This document shows, in pieces, positions 1-8,799 of a stretch of 22,562 bases of DNA. Under the pieces are notes generated by a model, which did no database searches, had not been told where the DNA came from, and worked only from the letters and a program-made list of their open reading frames with translations. The position numbers and the translations under genes are program-made. Position 1 is the first letter of the stretch; the number at the start of each line of letters is the position of its first letter. Source of the stretch: Smithella sp. (GTDB lineage: Bacteria; Desulfobacterota; Syntrophia; Syntrophales; Smithellaceae); NCBI GenBank assembly GCA_012797505.1, contig JAAZOZ010000035.1, positions 1-22,562 on the forward strand, in the 5' to 3' direction.

Positions 1-192
1 CGCTGCCTGAACCGGAGAGGCCCTGCCTGCATCGGTTCCGGGAATTGCCGCGACGGGCCGGTCAACCGGGATGGCCCTGCTTCCCCTGGCGCTCATCCGA
101 TCCTGTGAAAAAATATTCTGCGGCGCAAGGCCGGTGATCACTGCGATCAAAAGCAGACTGAAAATCATTTTCAGAAAAAGCTTCTTTGTCAT
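1..192 (-). CDS. N-terminal fragment of an exported protein (runs off the left edge)
   Basis: An open frame of 64 codons starts at the ATG at 192 and runs leftward off the window without a stop. The translation begins MTKKLFLKMIFSLLLIAVIT and continues with a polar stretch rich in Ala, Pro, Arg and Gly. This is the classic layout of a Sec signal peptide: basic n-region (Lys3, Lys4, Lys8), a hydrophobic core at about residues 9-22, then a polar segment near residue 30. The mature part visible is too short and low in complexity to assign a family. The ribosome-binding site is weak. The protein is probably periplasmic or envelope-associated. It is divergent from the acyl-CoA synthetase gene at 568. 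The signal-peptide reading is clear; the function is unknown. Confidence 0.6.
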   Translation of the reverse strand, partial: MTKKLFLKMIFSLLLIAVITGLAPQNIFSQDRMSARGSRAIPVDRPVAAIPGTDAGRASPVQAA

Positions 193-287
193 ATAGGTTT
201 CTCAATCAACGGACTGCACCCCTGGGATGAAACCAATGGGGTTGGGGCGTCGGCTGGGTTTTTGGTTTATGCACCGTTCTTCAAATG

Positions 288-332
288 CCACGGACGGTCT
301 GCATCCAGGACAGTGAATGCAGACGTTCGTGG
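288..332. other. Strong imperfect hairpin in the divergent region
   Basis: Positions 288-304 pair with 317-332: eight perfect inner pairs (GTCTGCAT with ATGCAGAC), one bulged G at 296, then eight outer pairs with one G-U. The loop is 12 nt (305-316). On the plus strand four Ts follow (333-336), so it could act as a weak intrinsic terminator. On the minus strand it would lie in the 5' leader of the exported-protein gene. Its role is not decided by the sequence. Confidence 0.5.
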
Positions 333-446
333 TTTTACACTTCCTGAATGAAAAAGAAAAGCCTAATCTGAACATCTTCCGGGGTGAGGCAGGCAGATGA
401 CCGAAAAACATACTTTTTTTGCAAGTTACCCATGTTTGCTTCATTA

Positions 447-475
447 TTGACAAGTCTTGCTTTGTGTTATTTAAT
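447..475 (+). promoter_or_regulatory. Sigma70-type promoter for the acyl-CoA synthetase alpha gene
   Basis: A perfect -35 TTGACA (447-452), a 17-bp spacer and a -10 TTTAAT (470-475, five of six consensus bases) lie upstream of the gene at 568. Transcription would begin near 482, giving a leader of about 85 nt. A ribosome-binding site AAAGGA (555-560) sits 7 nt before the ATG. Confidence 0.6.
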
Positions 476-567
476 GCAACCAGGCATGTGCAAAGCATAC
501 CCCTTCTTTTTTATAAAACTTTTTTAGAAACCCGGTAAAGATTTCATCCGGAAGAAAGGAAAATCAC

Positions 568-1956
568 ATGCGGCCGATTCGTGACATTCTGGAAGCGCAA
601 AGCGTCGTCGTGATCGGTGCGTCGCGGGATCAGGAAAAACCCGGCGCACAGCTTTTAAAGGTGTTGAAGGACGTGGGCTTTGCGGGCCGTGTGGCCGGCG
701 TCAATCCGCAGGGGGGAAATGTGTTCGGTGTCCCGCTGTATCCATGCGTGCGGGACGTGCCGTTTGAAATCGATCTGGCGGTTTTGCTCATTCCACCCCG
801 TTTTGTCCCTGACGCCTTGCGCGATTGTGCCGTCAAGGGCGTCAAAGGGGCGGTGATCTCCGCCGAAGGTTTCGCGGAAACGGGAACGCAGGGGGCAACC
901 TATCAGGAGGATGTCCGCGCCATTCTGAAGTCCTCCGGCATGAGAGGTTTCGGCCCCAACACCCTGGGTCTGGTCAATACCCAAACCAAACTGACCACGT
1001 CGTATTTCGCCAATTCCCAGATGCTTGCGTCGGGTCATATCGGTTTTGCCGCGCAGTCCGGTATTTTTGTGGGCGCGCTCCTGCGCTACCTGAGTTCGCT
1101 TACAGGCCTTCATCTGTCCAAAGGCATCGGCCTGGGAAACAAAGTGGATGTCAACGAATCGGACGCCCTCTCCTTTCTGGCTGACGATGAGCAGACGAAA
1201 ATCATCGGGCTGTATCTGGAAGACGTAAAAGACGGGGGCCGGTTTGTGAAAAATCTGAAAAAGGCGACGGCCAGGAAGCCGGTGCTGATTATCAAAAGCG
1301 GCCGCACGCAGGCCGGCGCGAAAGCGTCCGCAACACACACCGCCAGCATGGCGGTGGAAGATTCCGTGTTTGATGGAATCGTTCGGCAGGCCGGCGCGAT
1401 TCGCCTTCATGCCATTGACGAGTTTGTCCGGACGCTGAAAGGTTTTTTGAATATGCCGCTTCCCGCGGGCGACCGCCTGGCTTTTGTTTCTTACAGCGGC
1501 GCGCAGGCGATCATGAGCATTGACACGACGATTGAACAGGGATTGCAAGCCGCCAGACTGGCGGATGCCACACAAGCCCGGATCGGCCGGGTGATCGCAA
1601 CGTCCTCCAAGACAAAAAATCCCATCGACATCTTTCCCGACTGGCTGACGCACGGCTACGAGAAAACCATCACGGAAGTGGTGAAAGCCCTCCTGGATGA
1701 CCGGGGCGTTGACGGAATTGTGTTCATATCCTTTGCCGAAGCGAATCCCGAGGTTTATCAGTCCCTGGTCAATGTTGTTCAAGCGGACCGCCGCAAGCCC
1801 GTGTTTGTGTCGCTTCTGGGAGACAGCCTGGACAAAGCGGCCTGCGAACGTCTTTTAGACGCAGGAGGCCTTCCCTGCTTCGATTTTCCGGAGCAGGCCG
1901 TCCGTGTCTTCGCCCGCATGCGGCAATACGCCAAGAGAATAAAGGGGACAGAATAA
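568..1956 (+). CDS. ADP-forming acyl-CoA synthetase, alpha-type protein without the ATP-grasp half
   Basis: This is a 462-residue protein of the NDP-forming acyl-CoA synthetase family (acetate-CoA ligase ADP-forming, succinyl-CoA synthetase alpha-like). An N-terminal CoA-binding Rossmann domain (about residues 8-130, with VVVIGAS near residue 15 and GFGPNTLGL near 128) is followed by two ligase-type flavodoxin-like domains. The motif SATHTAS puts the phospho-accepting histidine at residue 257, as in characterised alpha subunits. Family enzymes interconvert acyl-CoA plus ADP and phosphate with acid plus ATP, saving energy in fermentative and syntrophic metabolism. The catalytic cycle needs an ATP-grasp beta domain, either fused (about 700 residues in total) or encoded next door. 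Neither is present here, so the partner must lie elsewhere or the protein does something else. The last codons (KGTE) lie inside a repeat arm. It is flanked by a REP-like element and a terminator. Confidence 0.85.
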   Translation: MRPIRDILEAQSVVVIGASRDQEKPGAQLLKVLKDVGFAGRVAGVNPQGGNVFGVPLYPCVRDVPFEIDLAVLLIPPRFVPDALRDCAVKGVKGAVISAEGFAETGTQGATYQEDVRAILKSSGMRGFGPNTLGLVNTQTKLTTSYFANSQMLASGHIGFAAQSGIFVGALLRYLSSLTGLHLSKGIGLGNKVDVNESDALSFLADDEQTKIIGLYLEDVKDGGRFVKNLKKATARKPVLIIKSGRTQAGAKASATHTASMAVEDSVFDGIVRQAGAIRLHAIDEFVRTLKGFLNMPLPAGDRLAFVSYSGAQAIMSIDTTIEQGLQAARLADATQARIGRVIATSSKTKNPIDIFPDWLTHGYEKTITEVVKALLDDRGVDGIVFISFAEANPEVYQSLVNVVQADRRKPVFVSLLGDSLDKAACERLLDAGGLPCFDFPEQAVRVFARMRQYAKRIKGTE

Positions 1957-2061
1957 AGAGGAGGTTCAGTTCTATTTTAATCTCTCCGGGTCAATTCCCC
2001 GAAGCTTGCTGCGGGGCCTTTCATTTGAATAAAAAATTAGAAATAAATAGAACCGTCCCTT
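1942..2061. repeat. REP-like palindromic element overlapping the 3' end of the synthetase gene
   Basis: The outer arms are inverted: GTTCTATTT at 1969-1977 matches AAATAGAAC at 2045-2053, with GGGAC (1945-1949) and GTCCC (2055-2059) further out. In the middle, 1997-2016 forms a hairpin of eight pairs in nine positions around a tiny loop (CCCCG-A-AGC then GCT-G-CGGGG). The nested-palindrome design and the intergenic position after a stop codon resemble REP elements mobilised by IS200-like RAYT transposases. That family link is from memory and not tested. No transposase is nearby. Confidence 0.5.
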
Positions 2062-2070
2062 AAATTTTAA

Positions 2071-2107
2071 AAAAGGGGCGCGGGGAGAATTTCCCAGCGC
2101 CCCTTTT
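2071..2107. terminator. Bidirectional rho-independent terminator
   Basis: AAAAGGGGCGC (2071-2081) pairs perfectly with GCGCCCCTTTT (2097-2107), with further pairing inside the loop (GGGA with TCCC). The A-run on the left and T-run on the right let it work on both strands. It lies between two convergent genes, the synthetase gene (plus) and the acyl-CoA ligase (minus), and probably ends both. Confidence 0.85.
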
Positions 2108-2134
2108 CCGGTTTGGATAGGGTTTGCTGATCGA

Positions 2135-3970
2135 TCAGTTGCTGTAAAGCGCGATCAGCTGATCGCCGTATTTTTTCATGATGTTGCGCCGGATCAGTTT
2201 CATCGTCTGGGTCATCATGCCGTTATCGACTGTGAAATCCTCGGTGATGTAAAGGAATCTCTGAGGAATTTCATATCCGCCAAACGTTTTGCGCAGATGC
2301 TCGGTGATTTCTTTGGAGATGAAATCCGTGCATTCCTTGTTGGCGATGGTTTCTTCCCGGGAGCCCTGTGCCCAGGCGGACGTTTTGGGATCGGCCTTCA
2401 ACGCTTCAAAGTCCGGAACGACCAGCGCGACATTGAACAAGCGCCCCTCCCCGTAAACGATGGCATTGGAGATATACCTCAGAAGCTTCATTTCGTTTTC
2501 GATGGATTCGGGATGCACGTACTTGCCGTTTTCCAGCTTGTATTCGTCCTTGAACCGACCGGTAATGTGCAGATATCCGTCTTCGTCCAGCCAGCCGCGG
2601 TCTCCGGTTCTTACGCCGGGAAAACCGTTCCAGGTATCCGGCATCATGGCTTCCTTGGTGACGGCCGGTTTATTGAGATAACCCTGCATGACCTGCGCGC
2701 CGTACACCACGATTTCTCCGTCCGGACTGTCTTCTCCCACGCGGGATTTGTCGATGACCACATGGGTGTCCTTGAAAGGCTTGCCGACCGTTCCGTATTT
2801 GTTGCCCCGCTTGGGCGAGTTGTTGGAGATGACGGGCGTGGTTTCCGACAGACCGTAGCCGTCGTAGGTGGGCACGCCGACATCGGCGAAGAACAGGGCG
2901 ATTTCCGGCTTCATCATGGCGCCGCCGGTAACCACATGCTTCAACCGTCCGCCGAAGATGTTCCGAATCGTGGAAAAGGCCACCGCGTCGTAGAATTTGA
3001 ATTCTTCCGTTTTTTCCTTCAAGTCCCGGTTTTTGACCGCCTCGGCTACCGCCGCGTCAAAGACTTTCTTTTTTTCCGGATCCGCGGCTACTCCCTGCTG
3101 GATTTTATCGTAGATAATGTTGAAGACGCGCGGCACGGCCGACATATGCGTAGGCTTGACCTCGCTGAAGTTGATGATCAGTTTGTCGGCGGATTCGGCA
3201 AATGCAAGGGCCCAGCCGCCCAGGATGTACGTGTGCAGATCGGCGGTCAAACCGAAACTGTGCGCCCAGGGAAGAATGCACAAACCCACTTCATCCGGAT
3301 CTCCCTCGTCGAAAGTCTCGTGGCACTCGCGGGCGTTGTGGGTCATGTTGCCGTGGTGCAGCATCACGCCTTTCGGATCGCCGGTGGTGCCCGAGGTGTA
3401 GATGATAAAGGCCGTCTCCGACCAGTGCGGCTTGTAGGAAGGGGCGGGGTTTTCCTTGCCCGTCTTTTCCAGCGCCGCCAGTGATTTTTCACCCTCACCA
3501 AAAATAATAAAGACATCCTTTAAAGTCGGCATATCTTTCTTGAATCCCATGACGACGTCATAGATGGTCTGGTTGCTGACAAAAAGGTACTTAATGCCGG
3601 CGTCCGAAATAATGTACTGCCAGACCTTTTGCAGCTCCTTCTCGTACATGGGCACAAAAACGCCGCCCAGACCGTGGGTGGCATTGGCGCACACAAACCA
3701 CTCCGTACAATTGCTGACGATGACACCGACTTTTTCGCCCTTGCTCAATCCCAGCTTGTTGAGAGCGCCCCGCAGGTTGTTCACCCGTTCGGCGACGGCG
3801 CTGTACGTCACCCATTCGTATTGATTGGTGGCCTTGTTCTTGGTGCCGAACAGATTGTGGCTGGCGTAGCGGGCCGCGCTTTCCTCAAAGAGATCGACCA
3901 GATTATTGGGTTTAGTGTAGTACGCGTCCAGGTTCGCGGACGCACCTTTTCCTGCTGTCGCTTCTACCAT
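2135..3970 (-). CDS. Long-chain acyl-CoA synthetase (AMP-forming)
   Basis: A 611-residue member of the ANL adenylate-forming superfamily, long-chain fatty acid-CoA ligase type. It activates a carboxylic acid with ATP to an acyl-adenylate and then to acyl-CoA. Visible motifs are the phosphate-binding loop YTSGTTGDPK (about residues 191-200), the adenylation motif DGYGLSETTP, and the C-terminal hinge TGDRGWLDEDGYLHITGR followed by the lysine-rich DEYKLENGKYVHPE segment. The length fits the family. I chose the ATG at 3970 because GGAGG lies 8 nt upstream; an in-frame ATG at 4000 has no ribosome-binding site. The preferred chain length cannot be read from sequence. It has its own promoter, separating it from dxs upstream, and a shared terminator downstream. 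It probably feeds beta-oxidation-type metabolism with the dehydrogenase at 10598. Confidence 0.9.
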   Translation of the reverse strand: MVEATAGKGASANLDAYYTKPNNLVDLFEESAARYASHNLFGTKNKATNQYEWVTYSAVAERVNNLRGALNKLGLSKGEKVGVIVSNCTEWFVCANATHGLGGVFVPMYEKELQKVWQYIISDAGIKYLFVSNQTIYDVVMGFKKDMPTLKDVFIIFGEGEKSLAALEKTGKENPAPSYKPHWSETAFIIYTSGTTGDPKGVMLHHGNMTHNARECHETFDEGDPDEVGLCILPWAHSFGLTADLHTYILGGWALAFAESADKLIINFSEVKPTHMSAVPRVFNIIYDKIQQGVAADPEKKKVFDAAVAEAVKNRDLKEKTEEFKFYDAVAFSTIRNIFGGRLKHVVTGGAMMKPEIALFFADVGVPTYDGYGLSETTPVISNNSPKRGNKYGTVGKPFKDTHVVIDKSRVGEDSPDGEIVVYGAQVMQGYLNKPAVTKEAMMPDTWNGFPGVRTGDRGWLDEDGYLHITGRFKDEYKLENGKYVHPESIENEMKLLRYISNAIVYGEGRLFNVALVVPDFEALKADPKTSAWAQGSREETIANKECTDFISKEITEHLRKTFGGYEIPQRFLYITEDFTVDNGMMTQTMKLIRRNIMKKYGDQLIALYSN

Positions 3971-4010
3971 TGCTGTGCCTCCCTGTTTTTCTTGATCCAT
4001 TAATATTGTT

Positions 4011-4035
4011 CGGCCAGACCTGTCAGGCCTGGCCG
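4011..4035. other. 25-bp palindrome in the 5' leader of the acyl-CoA ligase
   Basis: CGGCCAG-A-CCTG-T-CAGG-C-CTGGCCG forms an 11-pair stem with one A-C mismatch around a single T. It lies between the proposed promoter (4052-4082) and the start codon at 3970. There is no T-run on either side, so it is not a standard terminator. It could be an operator or an RNA hairpin affecting translation or stability. Confidence 0.4.
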
Positions 4036-4051
4036 TTCATGGTCTTTATAT

Positions 4052-4082
4052 TTTATAGTCACAACAACGCGCATGGTGTCAA
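4052..4082 (-). promoter_or_regulatory. Probable promoter of the acyl-CoA ligase gene
   Basis: On the minus strand a perfect TTGACA (4082-4077) is followed after 19 bp by TATAAA (4057-4052). The spacer is longer than the ideal 17 bp. The transcript would begin near 4045, leaving about 75 nt of leader before the ATG at 3970. The spacer contains a half-site (ACAACGC on the plus strand) resembling the operators found at 11.5, 13.5 and 17.0 kb. Confidence 0.45.
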
Positions 4083-4141
4083 TGAAAAATAATGTTTTTA
4101 GTTCTTTCAGCAGTGAAGAATTTCTCTGAAGATTCACCCGT

Positions 4142-6040
4142 TCACTTTTGGAGCATTTCTCTGGCCGCCCGGAGGATGCCCTCTTCATCCAGGCCGAGTT
4201 GAGCGCGCAATTCGCTCTGCTTGGCGTGCTCGACAAATTCATCCCGGACGCCCAGCCTCCGGACGGTTATGCCGGTCACATCGTTTTGGGCAAACAGCTC
4301 CAGGACCGCGCTGCCGAATCCCCCGTCCAGCACGTTTTCTTCGATGGTCAGAATTTTCTTTACGGAAGCGGCCGTGCCGAGCAACAGTTCCGCGTCGAGC
4401 GGTTTGATGAAGCGCGCGTTGATGACTTTGACCCCGATCCCTTCCGCCGCCAGCTTCCGGGCGGCCTGCAGGGCCGGATAGACGGTCGAGCCTACGGCCA
4501 TCATGGCCAGATCCGTTCCTTCGTGGAGCACTTCGCCCCTGCCTAAGGGCAGCGTTGTAATCTCGCTGTCGAGGGGAACGCCCACGCCTTTGCCCCGCGG
4601 GTAACGGATGGAAACGGGAGAACCGCAGCCGACGGCCGTTTTGAGCATGTGCCGCAGTTCGTTTTCATCTTTCGGCGCCATCATGACCAGACGGGGGAGG
4701 TTGCGCAGATAGGACAGATCAAAAAGCCCCTGATGGGTCGCTCCGTCTTCCCCGACAATGCCCGCGCGGTCCACGGCAAAAACAACCGGAAGGTTTTGCA
4801 GACAGACATCGTGCAGAATCTGATCGTAGGCTCGCTGCAGGAAAGTAGAATAAATCGCCACGACGGGCGTCAGTCCTTCGGTGGCCAGGCCCGCGGCAAA
4901 GGTCACGGCCAACTGTTCGGCGATGCCGACATCGTAAAACCGGCCGGGATGGGCCTTGCGGAATTTTTCCAGCCCCGTGCCCTCGCACATGGCCGCCGTG
5001 ACGGCGACAATCCGGGAATCGGCCGCGGCCAGTTCGGTCATTGTCCGGCCGAAAATTTCCGTGTAGGAAGGCGCGGGGTTGACCGAAGGAAGGGTCTGGC
5101 CGGTTTCCACGTCAAAGGGCGCGATGCCGTGGTAGGTGGGAGAATTTTCTTCCGCGAATTTGTAGCCCCGGCCCTTTTGCGTGATGACGTGGACCAGCAC
5201 GGGGCCTTCCAGCTTTTTGACGTTTTCAAAGTTTTTGAGAAGGTAATCCAGACGGTGCCCCTCCAGGGGGCCGACATAGGTAAACCCCAGCTCCTCGAAC
5301 AGGGCGCCGGGAACCACAAAGGTTTTCACCGATTCTTCGATCTGCTGCGAGAACTTCAAAATCTGCTCACCGATGCCGGGAATGCTTTTGAAGAAATTTT
5401 TCAGTTCACTTTTGAATCGGGTGACCCGGTCGCCGGTCATGATTCTGTTCAAATAGGACGAGAGAGCGCCGACGTTTGGCGAGATGGACATTTCATTGTC
5501 GTTCAGCACAATGATCAGGTTTTTTTTCCGGTCGCCCGACCAGTTCAATCCCTCGAACGCCATGCCGGTGGTGAGGGAGCCGTCGCCGATCACGGCGATG
5601 ATTTTGTTGTGTTCGCCCTTCAGGCACTGGGCTTCGGCAAAAGCCGCAGCGGCCGCGATGGAGGTTCCGCTGTGCCCGGCATTGAACGTGTCATAGGGGC
5701 TCTCCGTCCGCTTCGGGAAGCCGCTGAGGCCGCCCTGCTGGCGCAGCGTGGCAAACTTTTCCTTGCGGCCGGTGACGATTTTGTGCGCGTAGGACTGATG
5801 GCCGACATCCCAGATCAGCCGGTCCCGCGGCGTGTTGAAGACGTAGTGCAGTGCGAGCGTCAGTTCCACGGCGCCCAGAGACGAAGCCAGGTGCCCGCCG
5901 GTGGCCGCGACCGTGGAGATAATCAGGTCGCGGATTTCCCCTGCCAGTTTCTGAAGTTCCGCGACGGAAAGGCTGCGGAGGTCGGCCGGGTCGTTGACGC
6001 TGTCCAGCACACTGTAAGGGATGATTTCCGGAGGTTTCAT
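4142..6040 (-). CDS. dxs: 1-deoxy-D-xylulose-5-phosphate synthase
   Basis: A 632-residue full-length DXS, the thiamine-diphosphate enzyme that condenses pyruvate and glyceraldehyde-3-phosphate in the first step of the MEP isoprenoid pathway. The start motif LDSVNDPADLRSLS is typical. Conserved His50 (TGGH), the ThDP/Mg motif beginning GDGSLTTG (residues 152-159), the second-domain Glu375 in VGIAEQLA, and DRAGIVGEDGATHQG are all present. The transketolase C-terminal domain is complete. The start at 6040 lies 16 bp after ispA, so the two are co-transcribed. The ribosome-binding site (AAAGG about 13 nt upstream) is poor, and translational coupling to ispA may help. Pairing with ispA, xseB and xseA is a widespread bacterial arrangement and supports all four calls. 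Confidence 0.96.
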   Translation of the reverse strand: MKPPEIIPYSVLDSVNDPADLRSLSVAELQKLAGEIRDLIISTVAATGGHLASSLGAVELTLALHYVFNTPRDRLIWDVGHQSYAHKIVTGRKEKFATLRQQGGLSGFPKRTESPYDTFNAGHSGTSIAAAAAFAEAQCLKGEHNKIIAVIGDGSLTTGMAFEGLNWSGDRKKNLIIVLNDNEMSISPNVGALSSYLNRIMTGDRVTRFKSELKNFFKSIPGIGEQILKFSQQIEESVKTFVVPGALFEELGFTYVGPLEGHRLDYLLKNFENVKKLEGPVLVHVITQKGRGYKFAEENSPTYHGIAPFDVETGQTLPSVNPAPSYTEIFGRTMTELAAADSRIVAVTAAMCEGTGLEKFRKAHPGRFYDVGIAEQLAVTFAAGLATEGLTPVVAIYSTFLQRAYDQILHDVCLQNLPVVFAVDRAGIVGEDGATHQGLFDLSYLRNLPRLVMMAPKDENELRHMLKTAVGCGSPVSIRYPRGKGVGVPLDSEITTLPLGRGEVLHEGTDLAMMAVGSTVYPALQAARKLAAEGIGVKVINARFIKPLDAELLLGTAASVKKILTIEENVLDGGFGSAVLELFAQNDVTGITVRRLGVRDEFVEHAKQSELRAQLGLDEEGILRAAREMLQK

Positions 6041-6056
6041 TGGTTTTTACAAGCCT

Positions 6057-6956
6057 TTACGATTTTCGTTCCATGATGAAGCGGGCGATGGCGCGCAGCG
6101 GCAGGGCGCGCGCGTCAAAGGAAGCGATGCAGGCTGTGGCCGCCCCGACCTCTTCGGCCAGCCGGGCTTTGGCCGCTTCGAGTCCCAGCAGCGACGCGCA
6201 GGTGACCTTCCCCAGAGCGGCGTCGCTTCCGGTGCTTTTCCCCATGAGGGTCTCGTCGCCTTCCACATTGAGAATGTCGTCGGCAATCTGAAAAGCGATG
6301 CCGATGTGGTTTGCGTAACCGGCCAGCGCCGAAAGCTTCCGGTCGTTCGCGCCCGCAATCAGCGCGCCGGTTTTGACCGCCGCCATGATGAGCGCGCCGG
6401 TTTTACGCCGGTGCATGTCCGTCAGGGCCCCGATGTCCGGGGCCTGTTGGTCCGTCCGGATATCCAGCGCCTGCCCGCCCACCATGCCCGCGGCGCCCGC
6501 GGCCAGAGCGATCTCCTGAATGACGGCCAGGCGCCGCTCCGCCGCCAGGCGGATTTTTTCCGCCCTGGACAAGAGCGCGAAGGCTTCCGTCAGGAGCGCG
6601 TCGCCCGCGAGGATCGCCGTCGCCTCGCCGAACACTTTGTGGCTGGTGGGTTTGCCGCGGCGGAAGTCGTCGTTGTCCATCGACGGCAGGTCGTCGTGGA
6701 TCAGGGAATACGTGTGGATCAGCTCCAGCGCGCAGGCGACCGGCATCACCGGCGCCAGGTCCCCGCCGCAGGCTTCCGCCGAGGCCAGGCAAAGAATCGG
6801 ACGGATCCTTTTGCCCCCGGCGAAAACGCTGTAGTGCATGGCGGCGTGCAGTTCCCGGGGCTCATTGTCCTTGCCCGGGAGATAACGTTCGAGCGCTTCT
6901 TCCACAATCTTGCACCGGTCCTGTAAATAGGCCTCAAGAAAATCCTCATGCTTCAT
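6057..6956 (-). CDS. ispA: Farnesyl/geranyl diphosphate synthase (polyprenyl synthetase)
   Basis: A 299-residue trans-prenyltransferase that extends dimethylallyl diphosphate with isopentenyl diphosphate. The first aspartate-rich motif is DDLPSMDND (the DDx4D form usual in bacterial farnesyl diphosphate synthases) and the second is DDILN, preceded by QIA. GGKRIRP, the diphosphate-binding segment, lies near residue 46. I use the ATG at 6956, which begins MKHEDFLEAYLQ. It overlaps the end of xseB by 11 bp, a sign of translational coupling. An upstream in-frame ATG at 7040 would lie deep within xseB. Product length (C10, C15 or C20) cannot be fixed from motifs alone, but the dxs-ispA-xseB context favours farnesyl diphosphate. 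Confidence 0.93.
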   Translation of the reverse strand: MKHEDFLEAYLQDRCKIVEEALERYLPGKDNEPRELHAAMHYSVFAGGKRIRPILCLASAEACGGDLAPVMPVACALELIHTYSLIHDDLPSMDNDDFRRGKPTSHKVFGEATAILAGDALLTEAFALLSRAEKIRLAAERRLAVIQEIALAAGAAGMVGGQALDIRTDQQAPDIGALTDMHRRKTGALIMAAVKTGALIAGANDRKLSALAGYANHIGIAFQIADDILNVEGDETLMGKSTGSDAALGKVTCASLLGLEAAKARLAEEVGAATACIASFDARALPLRAIARFIMERKS

Positions 6957-7182
6957 CTTCTTGCCCGTCCGAAAACGTTTTGGTTTGCAGGGAGTTTTCT
7001 TTTTCCAGCAACTGCTCCACGCGGCGCTGGGTTTCATCAAGCTTTGCCGAGCAGAAGCGGATCAGGCGGATGCCTTCTTCAAAGGACTTCAGCGCCGCAT
7101 CCAGCGGCAGGTCGCCCGCTTCCATTTCTTTTACGATATTTTCCAGCTTGTCGAGCGCTTCTTCAAATTTTTCTTTCGCCAT
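6946..7182 (-). CDS. xseB: Exodeoxyribonuclease VII small subunit
   Basis: A 78-residue protein matching XseB: the helical segment FEEALDKLENIVKEMEAGDLPLD is followed by LKSFEEGIRLIRFCSAKLDETQRRVEQL. Several XseB chains bind the long C-terminal helix of XseA to make the single-strand-specific exonuclease VII. The start at 7182 has GGGGAG about 9 nt upstream. It lies between xseA (104 bp upstream) and ispA (overlapping 11 bp), the usual order. The tail is acidic (GQEDEA). Confidence 0.93.
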   Translation of the reverse strand: MAKEKFEEALDKLENIVKEMEAGDLPLDAALKSFEEGIRLIRFCSAKLDETQRRVEQLLEKENSLQTKTFSDGQEDEA

Positions 7183-7286
7183 TCCTTTTCACTCCCCTCA
7201 TATTTTTTATGGCGGTCCCCTCCGCTGCGTTTCCCTCTCCCATCAAAAGAGGGGAGGATGCGATGAGCTGCTAGCCATGAGTCATT

Positions 7287-8618
<1,332 letters not shown>

Positions 8619-8799
8619 CGATTCAGTCCTGTCGATCGAACTACCAGATATCGGCGGTTGTGACAAGCTGCAATTCCGCCTCAAAATGCCTGCGGCTTTT
8701 GGCCCGCAGCGGCCTGTTTTGTTTTGGCGGCGCGGGCGGACAAATTCCGTTTGCCCGGTCCCCAAGCCTGTGTTAAACATTTCCCCGGGGAGGAAAATC

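Larger units (their letters stand above)
193..567. other. Divergent intergenic region, 375 bp
   Basis: This is non-coding space between two divergent genes. It holds a strong hairpin (288-332), a small 6-bp stem (196-201 with 229-234) just upstream of the minus-strand start at 192, and a good plus-strand promoter (447-475). The only sizeable frame, on the minus strand at 202-498, has no family resemblance and no plausible start context. I saw no recognised riboswitch class. The length suggests a structured leader or a small RNA, but nothing in the sequence proves it. Confidence 0.5.

Noticed and set aside
202..498. Minus-strand frame of 98 codons in the divergent region
   Set aside because: It crosses the promoter and the hairpin, has no convincing family or ribosome-binding site, and competes with a better signal-peptide start at 192.
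4649..6076. Long plus-strand frame opposite dxs, and similar ones opposite the acyl-CoA ligase, ispA and xseA
   Set aside because: Antisense shadows of recognised genes; no start context or domain similarity.
7233..7253. Inverted repeat CCCTCT/AGAGGG between xseB and xseA
   Set aside because: Only 6 bp with a 9-nt loop, no T-run in the operon direction; too weak to call a terminator.
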